Source of the DNA: Candidatus Nitrosopumilus sp.
GTDB lineage: Archaea; Thermoproteota; Nitrososphaeria; Nitrososphaerales; Nitrosopumilaceae
DNA: 64,000 nucleotides
Assembly (NCBI RefSeq): GCF_028278985.1
Contig: NZ_JANQTA010000013.1
Coordinates: 1 to 64,000, forward strand
Reading direction: 5' to 3'
In this document: piece after piece, positions 19,653 to 29,902 of the stretch
Position numbering within the stretch: position 1 is the stretch's first letter
How the letters are laid out: each line of letters starts with the position of its first letter
Notes under the pieces: generated by a model
Told to the model about the DNA's origin: nothing
Database searches by the model: none
Seen by the model: only the letters and a program-made list of their open reading frames with translations
Position numbers and translations under genes: made by a program

Positions 19653-20840
19653 TTGGAATACAGATTAACCCTAGCAAAAAGAATGCTGTTTAACAAAAAA
19701 GGGAGTTTGATTGGAGCAGTTTTAGCTGTCACCATTGGAATTTTAGTTATTCATGTCAATTTTGTAATCTTTCAAGGACTCTTTGATGCAATTGTCCGGG
19801 ACATTAGTGATTATAGAAATGGAGATATTCTTGTTACAGATGATGCTGATTATATCGATAAATCTGATTTGTCTTTAGTAAATTGGTTTGAAAGAATTCC
19901 ATATGTTGAAGCGGCGACACCGCGGCTTTCATCAACTGCCGAAATGAATATGACAAAATATGGAAAACTAGTTGAAGAAACACGTGTCCCAATTGTAGGA
20001 GTTGATCCTTTTACTGACATTAGAGCTTCAACAGTTCATGAAACTGTTTCAGATGGATCCTATGTATTTTCTAGAAATTCAATTGTCCTAGGTTCTAATG
20101 TTGCTAGAGATCTAGGTGGAGCAGAAGTTGGAGACAGTGTTAAAGTTTTAGTTGTTGATAGATATGGTGAAGATCAACTTAGACGATTTACTGTTGTTGG
20201 AATTGCAGCATCTCCAGGTGGTCAAGGTTTTGATTATACTGCTGTAATTCATATTGATACACTACGAGATATGATGAGTCGTCAAGGTGATACTGGTTCA
20301 TTAATGGTAAAACTAAATGATCCTACAAAAGCATTCGAAGTGAAAGAATTCTTTTTACGTTCATTTCCTAATGATGACTTTTTAGCTGAAACTATAGAAG
20401 AATCTGCTGAAGAACAATTAGCCGGATTTAGATCTGGAATTGCAATGATCAATATGATTGGATATTTTGGAATGATGTCATCTGCATTTGCAATTGTTAC
20501 TATTCAAATGATGCTAGTAAATGGCAAAACTAGAGAGATAGGTGTAATGAGATCAATTGGTGCAAAAAGAAAAGACATCTTAATTATTTTTATCTTCCAA
20601 GGAATGATTATTGGAGCAATTGGAGCAGGAGTGGGTACTGCTGCAGGATTGGGATATACATTTTATGCAAAAGAAACCAAAATGTCATTCAATAACAGTT
20701 TGCCTCTAGAGGTAAGTTATGATTGGGGCAAAATTACTCAAACAGCCTTAACATCATTTACTCTAGCCATAATTGCTTCGTTATACCCGTCGTATAGGGC
20801 AACCAAATTACTACCTGTGGAGGCGATGAGAACTGTCTAA
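19653..20840 (+). CDS. MacB/FtsX-family ABC transporter permease
   Basis: N-terminal TM, large extracellular domain, C-terminal TM cluster; REIGVMRSIGAKRKDIL. Confidence 0.85.
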   Translation: MEYRLTLAKRMLFNKKGSLIGAVLAVTIGILVIHVNFVIFQGLFDAIVRDISDYRNGDILVTDDADYIDKSDLSLVNWFERIPYVEAATPRLSSTAEMNMTKYGKLVEETRVPIVGVDPFTDIRASTVHETVSDGSYVFSRNSIVLGSNVARDLGGAEVGDSVKVLVVDRYGEDQLRRFTVVGIAASPGGQGFDYTAVIHIDTLRDMMSRQGDTGSLMVKLNDPTKAFEVKEFFLRSFPNDDFLAETIEESAEEQLAGFRSGIAMINMIGYFGMMSSAFAIVTIQMMLVNGKTREIGVMRSIGAKRKDILIIFIFQGMIIGAIGAGVGTAAGLGYTFYAKETKMSFNNSLPLEVSYDWGKITQTALTSFTLAIIASLYPSYRATKLLPVEAMRTV

Positions 20841-21537
20841 AGTACTTGAAATCAATAATGTTAGCAAGATATATGGAGAGGGCGAAAATCAAGTAAAAGC
20901 TCTTGATAATGTTTCATTTTCAATTGAACAAGGAGAAATTGTATTAATTGTTGGAAGTTCTGGTTCAGGAAAATCTACATTACTCAATATGATTGGATTA
21001 CTTGACAGACCTACAAATGGTAAAATCTCTATTGATGGTATTGATACTACAACATTAAATGATGATAACATCTCATCATTTAGAAATAAAAAATTAGGAT
21101 TTATTTTCCAATTTTCCAATCTTCTAACTGATCTTACCGTTCTAGAAAATGTTCTATTACCTAGACAAATTGGTGGAAGTACTCAGACAGCAAAATCTGA
21201 TGCAATTGACTTGTTAACTTCTGTAGGATTAGAATCTCAAATTAAAAAACGAGCAAATAAAATCTCTGGTGGACAAGCTCAAAGAGTTGCCATTGCACGA
21301 GGTTTAGTAAATAAACCATCAATAGTTTTAGCTGATGAACCTACTGGAAATCTTGATTCAGTTACTTCCCAAACAATTGTTGACTTGATGAAATCAATGG
21401 CAAAAAAACTTAATCAAACTTTCATTATTGTTACACATGATAGACATCATTTTGGAGATGTTGATAGAGTAATTACAATTAAAGATGGTAAAGCATTTGA
21501 AGGTGATCAACCATCTGAGATGGAGGTTTTAGCATGA
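20833..21537 (+). CDS. LolD/MacB-type ABC ATPase; N-terminus extended from the supplied ORF
   Basis: In-frame LSKVLEINNVSKIYGEGENQVKALDNVSFSIEQGEIVLIVGSSGSGKSTLLN precedes the called start; Walker A GSSGSGKST, signature ISGGQAQRVAIARG, ADEPTGNLD. Confidence 0.85.
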   Translation: MSKVLEINNVSKIYGEGENQVKALDNVSFSIEQGEIVLIVGSSGSGKSTLLNMIGLLDRPTNGKISIDGIDTTTLNDDNISSFRNKKLGFIFQFSNLLTDLTVLENVLLPRQIGGSTQTAKSDAIDLLTSVGLESQIKKRANKISGGQAQRVAIARGLVNKPSIVLADEPTGNLDSVTSQTIVDLMKSMAKKLNQTFIIVTHDRHHFGDVDRVITIKDGKAFEGDQPSEMEVLA

Positions 21538-22835
21538 TAAATCAAAAAATATTACTATCAATTATGTTGATTGGATTTTTACCATTAATTGTAAATGACT
21601 CATATGGTCAAATAACCTCAGGTGGATTTGGTCAATCACCATTTGAACGTGATTTTGGTGATGTAAAATTCCTTGATTCATACTTTGGTACATTAAATCA
21701 AAAAATCGAAGTTGAAGCTGGAGACAGAAATGTCCCATTTACTGTAGTTTTTGCAAATGTTGGAACTCAGGATATTACTGGAATCAAAGGACAATTATCA
21801 TTACCATTTGGTTTTAGTCCTGCAGATGGACCAGGTTCAATTATTCTTGCTGATAGTGATTCAAATTCACTTGCAGGAGACAATTTCCATCTAACATTTT
21901 TTGTAAACATTGCTGATAATACTCCAAATCAACAATTTCCAGGTACAGTTAAAGTTGATTACTCTAGATTACGAGAGTCTGGAGTTAGAACAGCCTTTGC
22001 TGATTTCCAGTTCAAAGTTACTGGAGATAGTGTCATCAATGTAAGAGCACTAGAACCATTTTTGACATCATTGACAACAAATAATGTTGTTATAGAAATT
22101 GCAAATGATGGAACTGCACCAATCTCTGGTGTTGATATTGTTTCAACAAATACACAAACAGAGCGTGCATCCACAGCAGCTTCAACTACAAATGTTGAAA
22201 ATGTTGTAATCTTAGAATCAAATTGGGACATTGGAACAATAGAACCACAATCTGCAAAATTCCTAACTGCTACTGTATATGTTCCAGAATCTCTTAAAGG
22301 AGATACATTACGAATTCCATTATCTATTTCATATTTTAACGCACATGGAGATCAGGAAATTATTGCAAAAGTTGTAGACTTCTATATTAAGGGATTAATT
22401 GATCTAACAGTGTTCAATGTAGAAGTTATTGAATTATCTGGAACTCAAATGGTAGTTGGTGAAATTATTAATGAAGGAAATCAAGATGGATTATTTGGCT
22501 TTGCATCAATTCAATCACGAGGAGATTCTAACATTAAACCCCAATCTCAATTTATTGATGAAATAGAAGTTGATGCTCCAGTTCCATTCAATCTTCCTTT
22601 AGAATTCGATGGTGAACCGAAATATGGAGAACATGAAGTAACAATTACTGTAAGATACAAAGATGGAGTTCGTGATGAAATCTTTCTAAATCATGATACC
22701 ACAATCTTCATTGAAGAGATTTCAAATGAAGAAGAAAATGGTTCAGATGCTTCCTTAGTGATAATCCCAATTGTTATTGCCATTGGAGTGGGTTTCTTCT
22801 TGATGCGCAGGCGTAAAAAACAGTCAATTACATAG
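21534..22835 (+). CDS. Secreted/membrane-anchored CARDB/COG1361-like protein linked to the ABC exporter
   Basis: Signal peptide, repeated beta-domains, C-terminal TM followed by RRRKKQ; ATGA overlap with the ATPase. Confidence 0.7.
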   Translation: MINQKILLSIMLIGFLPLIVNDSYGQITSGGFGQSPFERDFGDVKFLDSYFGTLNQKIEVEAGDRNVPFTVVFANVGTQDITGIKGQLSLPFGFSPADGPGSIILADSDSNSLAGDNFHLTFFVNIADNTPNQQFPGTVKVDYSRLRESGVRTAFADFQFKVTGDSVINVRALEPFLTSLTTNNVVIEIANDGTAPISGVDIVSTNTQTERASTAASTTNVENVVILESNWDIGTIEPQSAKFLTATVYVPESLKGDTLRIPLSISYFNAHGDQEIIAKVVDFYIKGLIDLTVFNVEVIELSGTQMVVGEIINEGNQDGLFGFASIQSRGDSNIKPQSQFIDEIEVDAPVPFNLPLEFDGEPKYGEHEVTITVRYKDGVRDEIFLNHDTTIFIEEISNEEENGSDASLVIIPIVIAIGVGFFLMRRRKKQSIT

Positions 22836-22880
22836 TGATTAAATTTTTAATCTAAAACTAGGGAATAACTACTGATAAAA

Positions 22881-23222
22881 TTGAGAATTACAATCATTGC
22901 ACTCATCATTGTGGTTGTCGGAGGTTCAATCTTTGCAGCCTTTGGTTATTTTACAAATCAAGAACTGGGAGATATTGCTGAATTACCTGAAATCAAAAGT
23001 CAATATGAGAAATTAGAAAATTACAAAATAGAATTAGAAAAAATTAACCAAAATAATCAGAAAATTCTTACAGATTTAGAAAGTCAAATTACTAATTCAG
23101 ATGATGAAAATCTTGCAAAAATTAATGAAGAAATTGAAGTCATTAAACGAGTCATAAATGAGAATAAGAAGGAATTAGAGCAAGTAATCGAGAAATTGTC
23201 TGAAATGGAAAGCGATCAATAA
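22881..23222 (+). CDS. Membrane-anchored coiled-coil protein
   Basis: N-terminal TM plus heptad-like helix; TTG start. Confidence 0.55.
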   Translation: MRITIIALIIVVVGGSIFAAFGYFTNQELGDIAELPEIKSQYEKLENYKIELEKINQNNQKILTDLESQITNSDDENLAKINEEIEVIKRVINENKKELEQVIEKLSEMESDQ

Positions 23223-23290
23223 ATTTTCATTTCCACATATGGGAAATAATCAGTATTATTATATCATATCTTAAGTAAGTAATATTGGGT

Positions 23291-23359
23291 ATGGCAAAGG
23301 GTGTATTTCTCTTTCTAGTAGGTAGTATCGTTGGATTTATCACGACTCCTCTTCTTTGA
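23291..23359 (+). CDS. Possible 22-aa hydrophobic microprotein
   Basis: MAKGVFLFLVGSIVGFITTPLL* by manual translation. Confidence 0.3.
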   Translation: MAKGVFLFLVGSIVGFITTPLL

Positions 23360-23408
23360 GAGTTTTAGATTTTTCTAAATTCATATAGTTTCTAGTAATG
23401 AAAATTTT

Positions 23409-23597
23409 GTGGAATTACACAGAAAATTAACGTACATTGGAGCCATATTGTTAGTTGCAACATTTCTGATAAACCATTATCATGAAACAGATCATCCCGG
23501 AGTTGGTTTCAATTATGCATATGTCACTGGAATTGTAATGGTGCTTTGTTTTGGAGTTAGTTTTGTATTGTTTACAAAAGATAAGATAAATGATTAA
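23409..23597 (+). CDS. 62-aa two-TM protein
   Basis: ORF with two hydrophobic segments. Confidence 0.5.
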   Translation: MELHRKLTYIGAILLVATFLINHYHETDHPGVGFNYAYVTGIVMVLCFGVSFVLFTKDKIND

Positions 23598-23605
23598 AAA
23601 TTTTC

Positions 23606-23656
23606 AATAGATGGTGTGAGGTCTTTTTTTGGGAAAAAGCCTCCATCCTATCTATT
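23606..23656. other. Imperfect hairpin (candidate terminator or ncRNA)
   Basis: AATAGATGG-tgtg-AGG-t-CTTTTT-ttggg-AAAAAG-CCT-CCATC-ct-ATCTATT arms pair. Confidence 0.45.
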
Positions 23657-23803
23657 TGAATTTGATGTTGAAAAATTCAATAAAAGAAAAACGTAGAACT
23701 TGTTCGAATATTCTAAATACAATGTTTATGTCTAGTTAACCTTAGCCTCAAAATATTTTGCAGTTTACCGTAAGATTATAAACAATTACTGGATCTTGCG
23801 ATC

Positions 23804-24184
23804 ATGCCAGGGAATGAAATTGAAGTCCCAAAGGAATTACGTGAATTCATGCTTGATGGAGCTGAAGAAACATTCCTAGGACAAAAAAATGGAGCCAAGA
23901 AACAATATCGTTATGGTAATTTACACATTAGAGAATATGATGACAAATTTTTAGTTCATACTGATAAAATTGATCCTAGAATAGATCCAATGGGTCATCT
24001 TGTAAAAGATGCTCCTGAATTTTTGATTGGTCTGGCTTGTGGAATATTTGGTGGTACACAAGTTGCAAAATTTTTAAAGAAAAAATCTAACAAATCTTCA
24101 ATTTCTGCTACTTTACTTACTTCGCTAATCTCCGGTTATGTGGGATATGCAGCTACAAAGAAATTAAAAAATTACTTGGAGTGA
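23804..24184 (+). CDS. Hypothetical protein with C-terminal hydrophobic region
   Basis: ORF; 4-nt overlap with the downstream kinase gene. Confidence 0.6.
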   Translation: MPGNEIEVPKELREFMLDGAEETFLGQKNGAKKQYRYGNLHIREYDDKFLVHTDKIDPRIDPMGHLVKDAPEFLIGLACGIFGGTQVAKFLKKKSNKSSISATLLTSLISGYVGYAATKKLKNYLE

Positions 24185-25734
24185 TTATTTTGTCAAAAAT
24201 TAGAACAATCAAAGTGTTAGTAAAACTTCTACCTTCAATTCTAGCTCTAAGAAAAGATAGAAAGACATGGATTAAACAATCAAAAAATGAAATAGACTCT
24301 GAGCAATTTAGAAAAAATGCCAGAAAAGTTCTTGATACCTTTATTTCATTAGGTCCAGTTTACATCAAACTAGGTCAATGGTTGTCTTCTAGAGCTGATA
24401 TCTTACCCCAACCTTACTTGGAAGAATTAGCTAAACTTCAAGATAGTGTTCCTCCAGCTCCCTTTGAACAAGTAAAACCGATCATAGAAAATGAAATTGG
24501 TCCCATTAATGAGAAATTTGATAATATAGATCCTAATTCAATTTCTGGTGCATCTCTAGGTCAAGTTTACAGAGGTTCTATCTCTGGACAACAAATTGTT
24601 GTTAAAGTAAAAAGACCTGGAATTGAAAAAATAGTTGCTGAAGATTTAGAAGTTTTAAAAAAAATTCTTCCATTAGCACTACGATTTGTTGATCCAAACT
24701 TACGCTATTCTGCAAAAGCTATGCTTTCACAATTTATTGAAACCATTCATGAAGAAATGGACTATACAAATGAATCATCAAATCTAAAACGAATAAAATC
24801 TGATATGGAAAATTCTAGCAAAGTTGTAGTTCCTTCAGTTTATGATGATTTTTCCTCAAAAAATGTTCTAACCATGGAATATTTGCCAGGAATTAAGGTC
24901 ACAAATGTTGAAGAACTGAACCAGGTAGGAGTTGATAGAGAACAGCTAGTCATTGATGTGCATAAAGTCTTCTTTACCATGCTTCTAAAGCACTCCATTT
25001 TCCATGCTGACCCTCATCCTGGAAATATCTCAGTCACAGATGATGGAAAACTAATCTTGTATGATTATGGGATGGTTGGACGAATCAATAATGAGACCAG
25101 ATTCAAGCTTATTCGACTTTATCTTGCTTTAGTTGAACGTAATCCTCCAAGAGTTGTTAATGCAATGAATGAACTTGGAATGCTTACTCCTGGATACAAT
25201 CGTGAAGTAATTGAAAAAGGAATTGAACTTTCAATTCGTGCTATGCATGGAAATAAACCTGATGAAATGGAAGTTCAAAGCTTGATGGAACTAGCAAATC
25301 AAACAATGAGTAAATTTCCTTTTGTTTTACCAAAAAATCTAGCTCTGTATATGAGAATGGCATCAATCATTGAAGGAATTTACAAAACACATGATGTAGA
25401 TTTCAAATTTGTTAAAGTTCTAAAAAATATCTTACAAGAAGAAAATTTGATAACAAGAGCATATGTAGAAGAATTAAAAATTTCATTTGATAATTTCTCA
25501 AAATCCATTGATTCTGCATTACGAATGGGACCTGAAATGAAAAAACTGATGGATGAAGCTCAAATTTTTATGAAAAAAGGAAAACCAATGGTTTTGATAA
25601 GTGGAAGCATCTTTGCATCTGCTCTCTTTATTGGATCTGTATTTTTAATTCAATCACATGAAATTCTTGGATTAGCAGGAATGATTTCTTCAGGAATTAT
25701 AATGGCAGTTTCAGGATTTTTCAGAAAATACTAG
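24181..25734 (+). CDS. ABC1/UbiB-family atypical kinase
   Basis: LGPVYIKLGQWLSSRADILPQPYLEELAKLQD, SGASLGQVYRG, HADPHPGN. Confidence 0.9.
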   Translation: MIILSKIRTIKVLVKLLPSILALRKDRKTWIKQSKNEIDSEQFRKNARKVLDTFISLGPVYIKLGQWLSSRADILPQPYLEELAKLQDSVPPAPFEQVKPIIENEIGPINEKFDNIDPNSISGASLGQVYRGSISGQQIVVKVKRPGIEKIVAEDLEVLKKILPLALRFVDPNLRYSAKAMLSQFIETIHEEMDYTNESSNLKRIKSDMENSSKVVVPSVYDDFSSKNVLTMEYLPGIKVTNVEELNQVGVDREQLVIDVHKVFFTMLLKHSIFHADPHPGNISVTDDGKLILYDYGMVGRINNETRFKLIRLYLALVERNPPRVVNAMNELGMLTPGYNREVIEKGIELSIRAMHGNKPDEMEVQSLMELANQTMSKFPFVLPKNLALYMRMASIIEGIYKTHDVDFKFVKVLKNILQEENLITRAYVEELKISFDNFSKSIDSALRMGPEMKKLMDEAQIFMKKGKPMVLISGSIFASALFIGSVFLIQSHEILGLAGMISSGIIMAVSGFFRKY

Positions 25735-26109
25735 TTATTCAATTGAAATATCTTTTCCTGAACTTTTTACAGGAATGATTAATGTCAAAACACCATTTTC
25801 GTATTTTGCAGAATCAATTTGTTCTTCTCCTTGTTTGATTTCAATAGGAAGTTTGATTTTTTTATCGATAATGTTTGGACGTTGATTTGAAATCAATGAT
25901 TCATCTTCTTTGATTTCTTTTTGTGCTTTGATAGATAAGATGTCTCCACACAAGACTAGTTTGATATCTTTTTTTGAGAAACCAGGAATATCAATTACTA
26001 ACTTGAGACTATCTTTGCTTAGATACATGTCAATTGGAGGTAGAACAAATTCATAGAATTCTCTAGATTTATTTCCAATTTCTTTAATGACTTCTTTTAC
26101 TAATCCCAT
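25735..26109 (-). CDS. Hsp20-family small heat shock protein
   Basis: LVIDIPGFSKKDIKLVL...ENGVLTLIIPV. Confidence 0.82.
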   Translation of the reverse strand: MGLVKEVIKEIGNKSREFYEFVLPPIDMYLSKDSLKLVIDIPGFSKKDIKLVLCGDILSIKAQKEIKEDESLISNQRPNIIDKKIKLPIEIKQGEEQIDSAKYENGVLTLIIPVKSSGKDISIE

Positions 26110-26186
26110 TTTGAGATAATTGCTTGATTTTTGGTTATAAACCTTGATAGATTTTTAATTAATTGATTACCCTGATTCTATAACTT

Positions 26187-26768
26187 ATGATAGTTGTTAT
26201 TGAGGGTGGAGACCAAGCAGGAAAATTAACCCAGTCTACAATGCTTGAGAAAGCTTTGAAAAAAAGAAAAATTAAAACAAAATTATTTCATTTTCCTGAC
26301 TACAAAACTCCAATTGGAAAAGAAATCAGAAAATATCTAGATGGTAAAAGGAAATTTCCCCCACAAGTAATTCACTGCCTTTTGTCAGCAAATAGATGGG
26401 AAAAATTACAGGAAATCACCTCTGCCCAAGAAAAAAATTCTGTTCTAATAATGAATAGGTATTATCATTCTAATCTTGTTTATGGAATTGCAAACGGAAT
26501 GAAGCCAAAATGGCTTGAAAGTCTAGATGATGGACTACCCAAGGCTGATTTAGTTATCTTACTTGATGTCTCACAAAAGGAATCATTTAGAAGACAAAAA
26601 ACCAATCGAGACAAATTTGAAAAGAATGAAGAATTTCTGAGACGAATTTCGAAAATTTATCGTAAAGTTGCCATGAATAAGCGATGGAAGATTATTGATG
26701 CAACTAAATCCAAAGATGAAGTTCACGAAGAAATTCTAAAAGCATTCTCCAAGAAAATAGGATTATGA
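26187..26768 (+). CDS. tmk: Thymidylate kinase
   Basis: IEGGDQAGKLTQ P-loop variant; LLSANRWEK, MNRYYHSN. Confidence 0.85.
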   Translation: MIVVIEGGDQAGKLTQSTMLEKALKKRKIKTKLFHFPDYKTPIGKEIRKYLDGKRKFPPQVIHCLLSANRWEKLQEITSAQEKNSVLIMNRYYHSNLVYGIANGMKPKWLESLDDGLPKADLVILLDVSQKESFRRQKTNRDKFEKNEEFLRRISKIYRKVAMNKRWKIIDATKSKDEVHEEILKAFSKKIGL

Positions 26769-28000
26769 AAAAAAATTATCTTGACATAATTGATCCTATT
26801 CATGATTTCATTAGAGTATATGACTATGAACTTCCAATAATTGAAAGCTCTATTTTTCAGCGATTAAGAAGAATCAGACAACTTTCAGGTGCACACCTAA
26901 CATATCCTTCAGCGCAACACACTAGATTTGAACACTCTTTGGGCGTAATGCACATTGCAAGTCAAGCAGGTTTTGTTCTAAATGAAAAAGGATATCTGAA
27001 TTCAGATGATGTCCAAGTTCTAAGATTATCCGCTTTGTTACATGACATTGGTCATGGACCTTTTTCTCATCTTTTTGAAGAAATTATTCAAGAAAAAAAA
27101 ATTTCTCATGAAGATTATGGGAAAAAAATTATTCTTCAATCTGATATTGGAGATATCTTATCTAAAACTGGATTTGACAAAAAACTTGTAGCAAAAATTG
27201 CATTTGGAGAATCCAAATTCCAGTATCTCAATGAAATTGTTTCTGGTGTGTTAAGTGCAGACATGATGGATTACTTACTTAGAGATGGATACTTTACTGG
27301 AGCAGAACATGCCAAAGTAGATCATAAAAGAATTACACAATCATTTGATATTCACAAGAAAAAATTAGCATTAGAGCGTTCAGCACTATACTCCTTTGAA
27401 TCTATGATGCATTCAAGATACCAAATGTTCAAAGCAGTGTATTTTCATAAAACAGTAAGAGCTGCTGAGGTCATGTTACTTGAAGCACTAAGATTATCTG
27501 ATGACGAATTTGGTTTTTCCAATTTTAATTTAGATGAATTTGTGAATCTAACTGATGAATATGTTTTATCGTCTTTGATTTCTTCAAAATCATCAAAATT
27601 AAAACGTGCTAGAGAATTTGCAATAGATTATCAAAATCGTAAATTACTCAAATGTGTATATGAGAGAATTCTAACTAGCCCTAACAATTTGAAGAATAAC
27701 CGTGTGAATGAAATTAGAGATGAAATTTCAAAAAAATCTAAAGTTAGTGAAACTGAAATTTTTGTAGATAGTTCTGTAACTCCTTCAATCCCCCTGGCAC
27801 CTTCGAAAAATGAATCGAAATCTATTGTTCTTGTGACTAATGAAAATGGAAAATCCAAGGCTCAGGAAATGCCTATTTCTGAAATCCCTGTGGTTTCGGC
27901 GATTTCTGGATTTATGAACATACTTAGAGTCTATACACATCAGAAAAATAGAAAAAAAGTTGAAATTGCCGCAAAATCGATACTTGGTGAGTTAAAGTGA
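26765..28000 (+). CDS. HD-domain phosphohydrolase
   Basis: [30 protein letters not shown]. Confidence 0.88.
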   Translation: MKKNYLDIIDPIHDFIRVYDYELPIIESSIFQRLRRIRQLSGAHLTYPSAQHTRFEHSLGVMHIASQAGFVLNEKGYLNSDDVQVLRLSALLHDIGHGPFSHLFEEIIQEKKISHEDYGKKIILQSDIGDILSKTGFDKKLVAKIAFGESKFQYLNEIVSGVLSADMMDYLLRDGYFTGAEHAKVDHKRITQSFDIHKKKLALERSALYSFESMMHSRYQMFKAVYFHKTVRAAEVMLLEALRLSDDEFGFSNFNLDEFVNLTDEYVLSSLISSKSSKLKRAREFAIDYQNRKLLKCVYERILTSPNNLKNNRVNEIRDEISKKSKVSETEIFVDSSVTPSIPLAPSKNESKSIVLVTNENGKSKAQEMPISEIPVVSAISGFMNILRVYTHQKNRKKVEIAAKSILGELK

Positions 28001-28680
28001 AAAAACGAATTGTAATAAAATTATCTGGAAGAGTTTTTGGAATTGATAATGTCAAAGTTCTAAAGGATTATGCACAATTTTTGGTGAAAATCAGCAAAGT
28101 TTGTCAGCCAATTGTAATTGCTGGTGGAGGAAATATTGCCCGACATTATATTTCCCATGCACGTTCATCTGGTGCAGATGAATCTACTTTAGATGAATTA
28201 GGAATTGAAATTTCTAGACTAAATGCAAAATTGTTAATCTATGCTCTAAAAAATAAAGCATATTCTCATCCACCAACTACTTTACAAGAAGTTAGACATG
28301 CAGTTGATGATGGATTAATTGTAGTTGCAGGAGGATTACATCCAGGACAGAGCACTAATGGTACTGCTGCCTTGATTGCTGAAAAAGTAAAGGCAGAACA
28401 GTTTCTTAATGCAACTGATGTTGATGGTGTTTATGATATGGATCCTAACAAATACAAAAAAGCCAAAAAATTCAAACGAATTGATATGAAAAATCTCAAA
28501 AATATGCTTGTTCAAGAAGATTCAGTTGCTGGCGGTTATGATCTAATGGATATTGTTGCTCTAAAAATTATTGAACGCTCAAAAATTAAAACTAGAATTC
28601 TAAAAGCAAATCCCAAAATTATTGAAAAAGCAATTAAGGGAAGCGACGTAGGAACAGAAATTATTCTTCCTTCAAAATAA
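27997..28680 (+). CDS. pyrH: UMP kinase
   Basis: [42 protein letters not shown]. Confidence 0.9.
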   Translation: MKKRIVIKLSGRVFGIDNVKVLKDYAQFLVKISKVCQPIVIAGGGNIARHYISHARSSGADESTLDELGIEISRLNAKLLIYALKNKAYSHPPTTLQEVRHAVDDGLIVVAGGLHPGQSTNGTAALIAEKVKAEQFLNATDVDGVYDMDPNKYKKAKKFKRIDMKNLKNMLVQEDSVAGGYDLMDIVALKIIERSKIKTRILKANPKIIEKAIKGSDVGTEIILPSK

Positions 28681-28683
28681 TAT

Positions 28684-29037
28684 TCAAGAATCTTCGTTTT
28701 GAATTGTAGGTCTTGATTCAGACCAAATCTGGATTTCTTTCCCAGGATATTCATCCATGCCTGAATCCCGTAATTTTTTGAATATTGATAATGCCTCTTC
28801 TTTTTCTACAGCCTTTGACTGTGCTTTAGTAAATCCATCATTATCTACAATAATTGCAACATATCCATCTGGAGAATTTATCACAGCTGCCAACTCTTCT
28901 TCTCCAACTGGTTGAAAGCTCCCATCAATCTTTTTTGTAGTTAGAGTTAGCATTGAAAAACCTGCTAAATCAAACATTTTCATTTGTGATTTTGCAGCAC
29001 GTTGTTTTCCTTTCTGAACAGCTTGAAAATATTGCAT
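28684..29037 (-). CDS. Hypothetical protein
   Basis: Intact ORF between pyrH and the LEA-like gene. Confidence 0.55.
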   Translation of the reverse strand: MQYFQAVQKGKQRAAKSQMKMFDLAGFSMLTLTTKKIDGSFQPVGEEELAAVINSPDGYVAIIVDNDGFTKAQSKAVEKEEALSIFKKLRDSGMDEYPGKEIQIWSESRPTIQNEDS

Positions 29038-29108
29038 AATTTTTTTGAATCTGACATGGTATAATAACTATCTCAACATTTAAGATATCTAGGGATGGGG
29101 CTAAAGTA

Positions 29109-29663
29109 TTGAATCCTAAGATTTTTGTCGGAGCTGCAGTTGCAGCACTAGCTGTAATTCTTGGAGGAATACTGATGATGGGACCTTCAATAACTATTGA
29201 AGATCAAATTGGAACTACTGATGAACAAATCATTCCTCAAGCAGAACCTCTTCAGATAGAATTAGATGATATTTCAGTGACAAAAATCTCAGAACGATCA
29301 GCCACAATAGAAATAGCATTTAAAATTTTTAATCCAAATCAACGTTCTATGATTGTTCAAGTAATGGATTACCAATTATTTGAAACTGGGTATTCAGATA
29401 CTGAACAAATTTCTGGTGGACAAATTGGAAGTCGTCCTGAAGGAATGGTTGAGTTTGGATCAAATTACTATACTTTACTTGGTGAGAATTCAATTATTTT
29501 GAGAGATAAAATTACTTTGAAGAATTCTGGAAATACCCCTGAGCTATGGTCTGCATTAGAAAGTAATACTGCAACATGGAGAGTTTCTGGAGATGTATTT
29601 TACAACTTGAGTTCTATGACAAGTGGACAAGAAAATGAATTGTCCTTTGAATTCACAAAATAG
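29109..29663 (+). CDS. Membrane-anchored LEA-14/WHy-like protein
   Basis: N-terminal TM plus IEIAFKIFNPNQRSMIVQVMDYQLFETG; similar to 963..1502. Confidence 0.55.
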   Translation: MNPKIFVGAAVAALAVILGGILMMGPSITIEDQIGTTDEQIIPQAEPLQIELDDISVTKISERSATIEIAFKIFNPNQRSMIVQVMDYQLFETGYSDTEQISGGQIGSRPEGMVEFGSNYYTLLGENSIILRDKITLKNSGNTPELWSALESNTATWRVSGDVFYNLSSMTSGQENELSFEFTK

Positions 29664-29728
29664 ACCTATTGTATCATAAAATTTGAATATTGTGATAATT
29701 TGTTTTTAGAGAATAATTATTGGCAAAG

Positions 29729-29737
29729 TTATAAAAG
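29729..29737 (+). promoter_or_regulatory. Archaeal TATA box for the 36-aa ORF
   Basis: TTATAAAAG centred about 27 nt upstream of ATG 29760. Confidence 0.5.
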
Positions 29738-29759
29738 CACGTTTCATGGGCTTTTAACA

Positions 29760-29870
29760 ATGGCAGAAGCAGGAATGGCCGCATATGGCGCAGCAGCCGG
29801 AGTTGCAATTGCATTAGCAGTAGTAACCTTCGCATTACGTGGTAAAGGACATCCAGAACCACTAGACTAA
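29760..29870 (+). CDS. 36-aa single-TM microprotein
   Basis: MAEAGMAAYGAAAGVAIALAVVTFALRGKGHPEPLD*; GC-rich codons unlike surrounding DNA; good TATA box. Confidence 0.7.
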   Translation: MAEAGMAAYGAAAGVAIALAVVTFALRGKGHPEPLD

Positions 29871-29902
29871 AAAAAGGAATTTTCCTTTACAATATTTTTC
29901 AT

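Noticed and set aside
29674-29862. 62-aa minus ORF
   Set aside because: Antisense of the better supported 36-aa microprotein and its promoter
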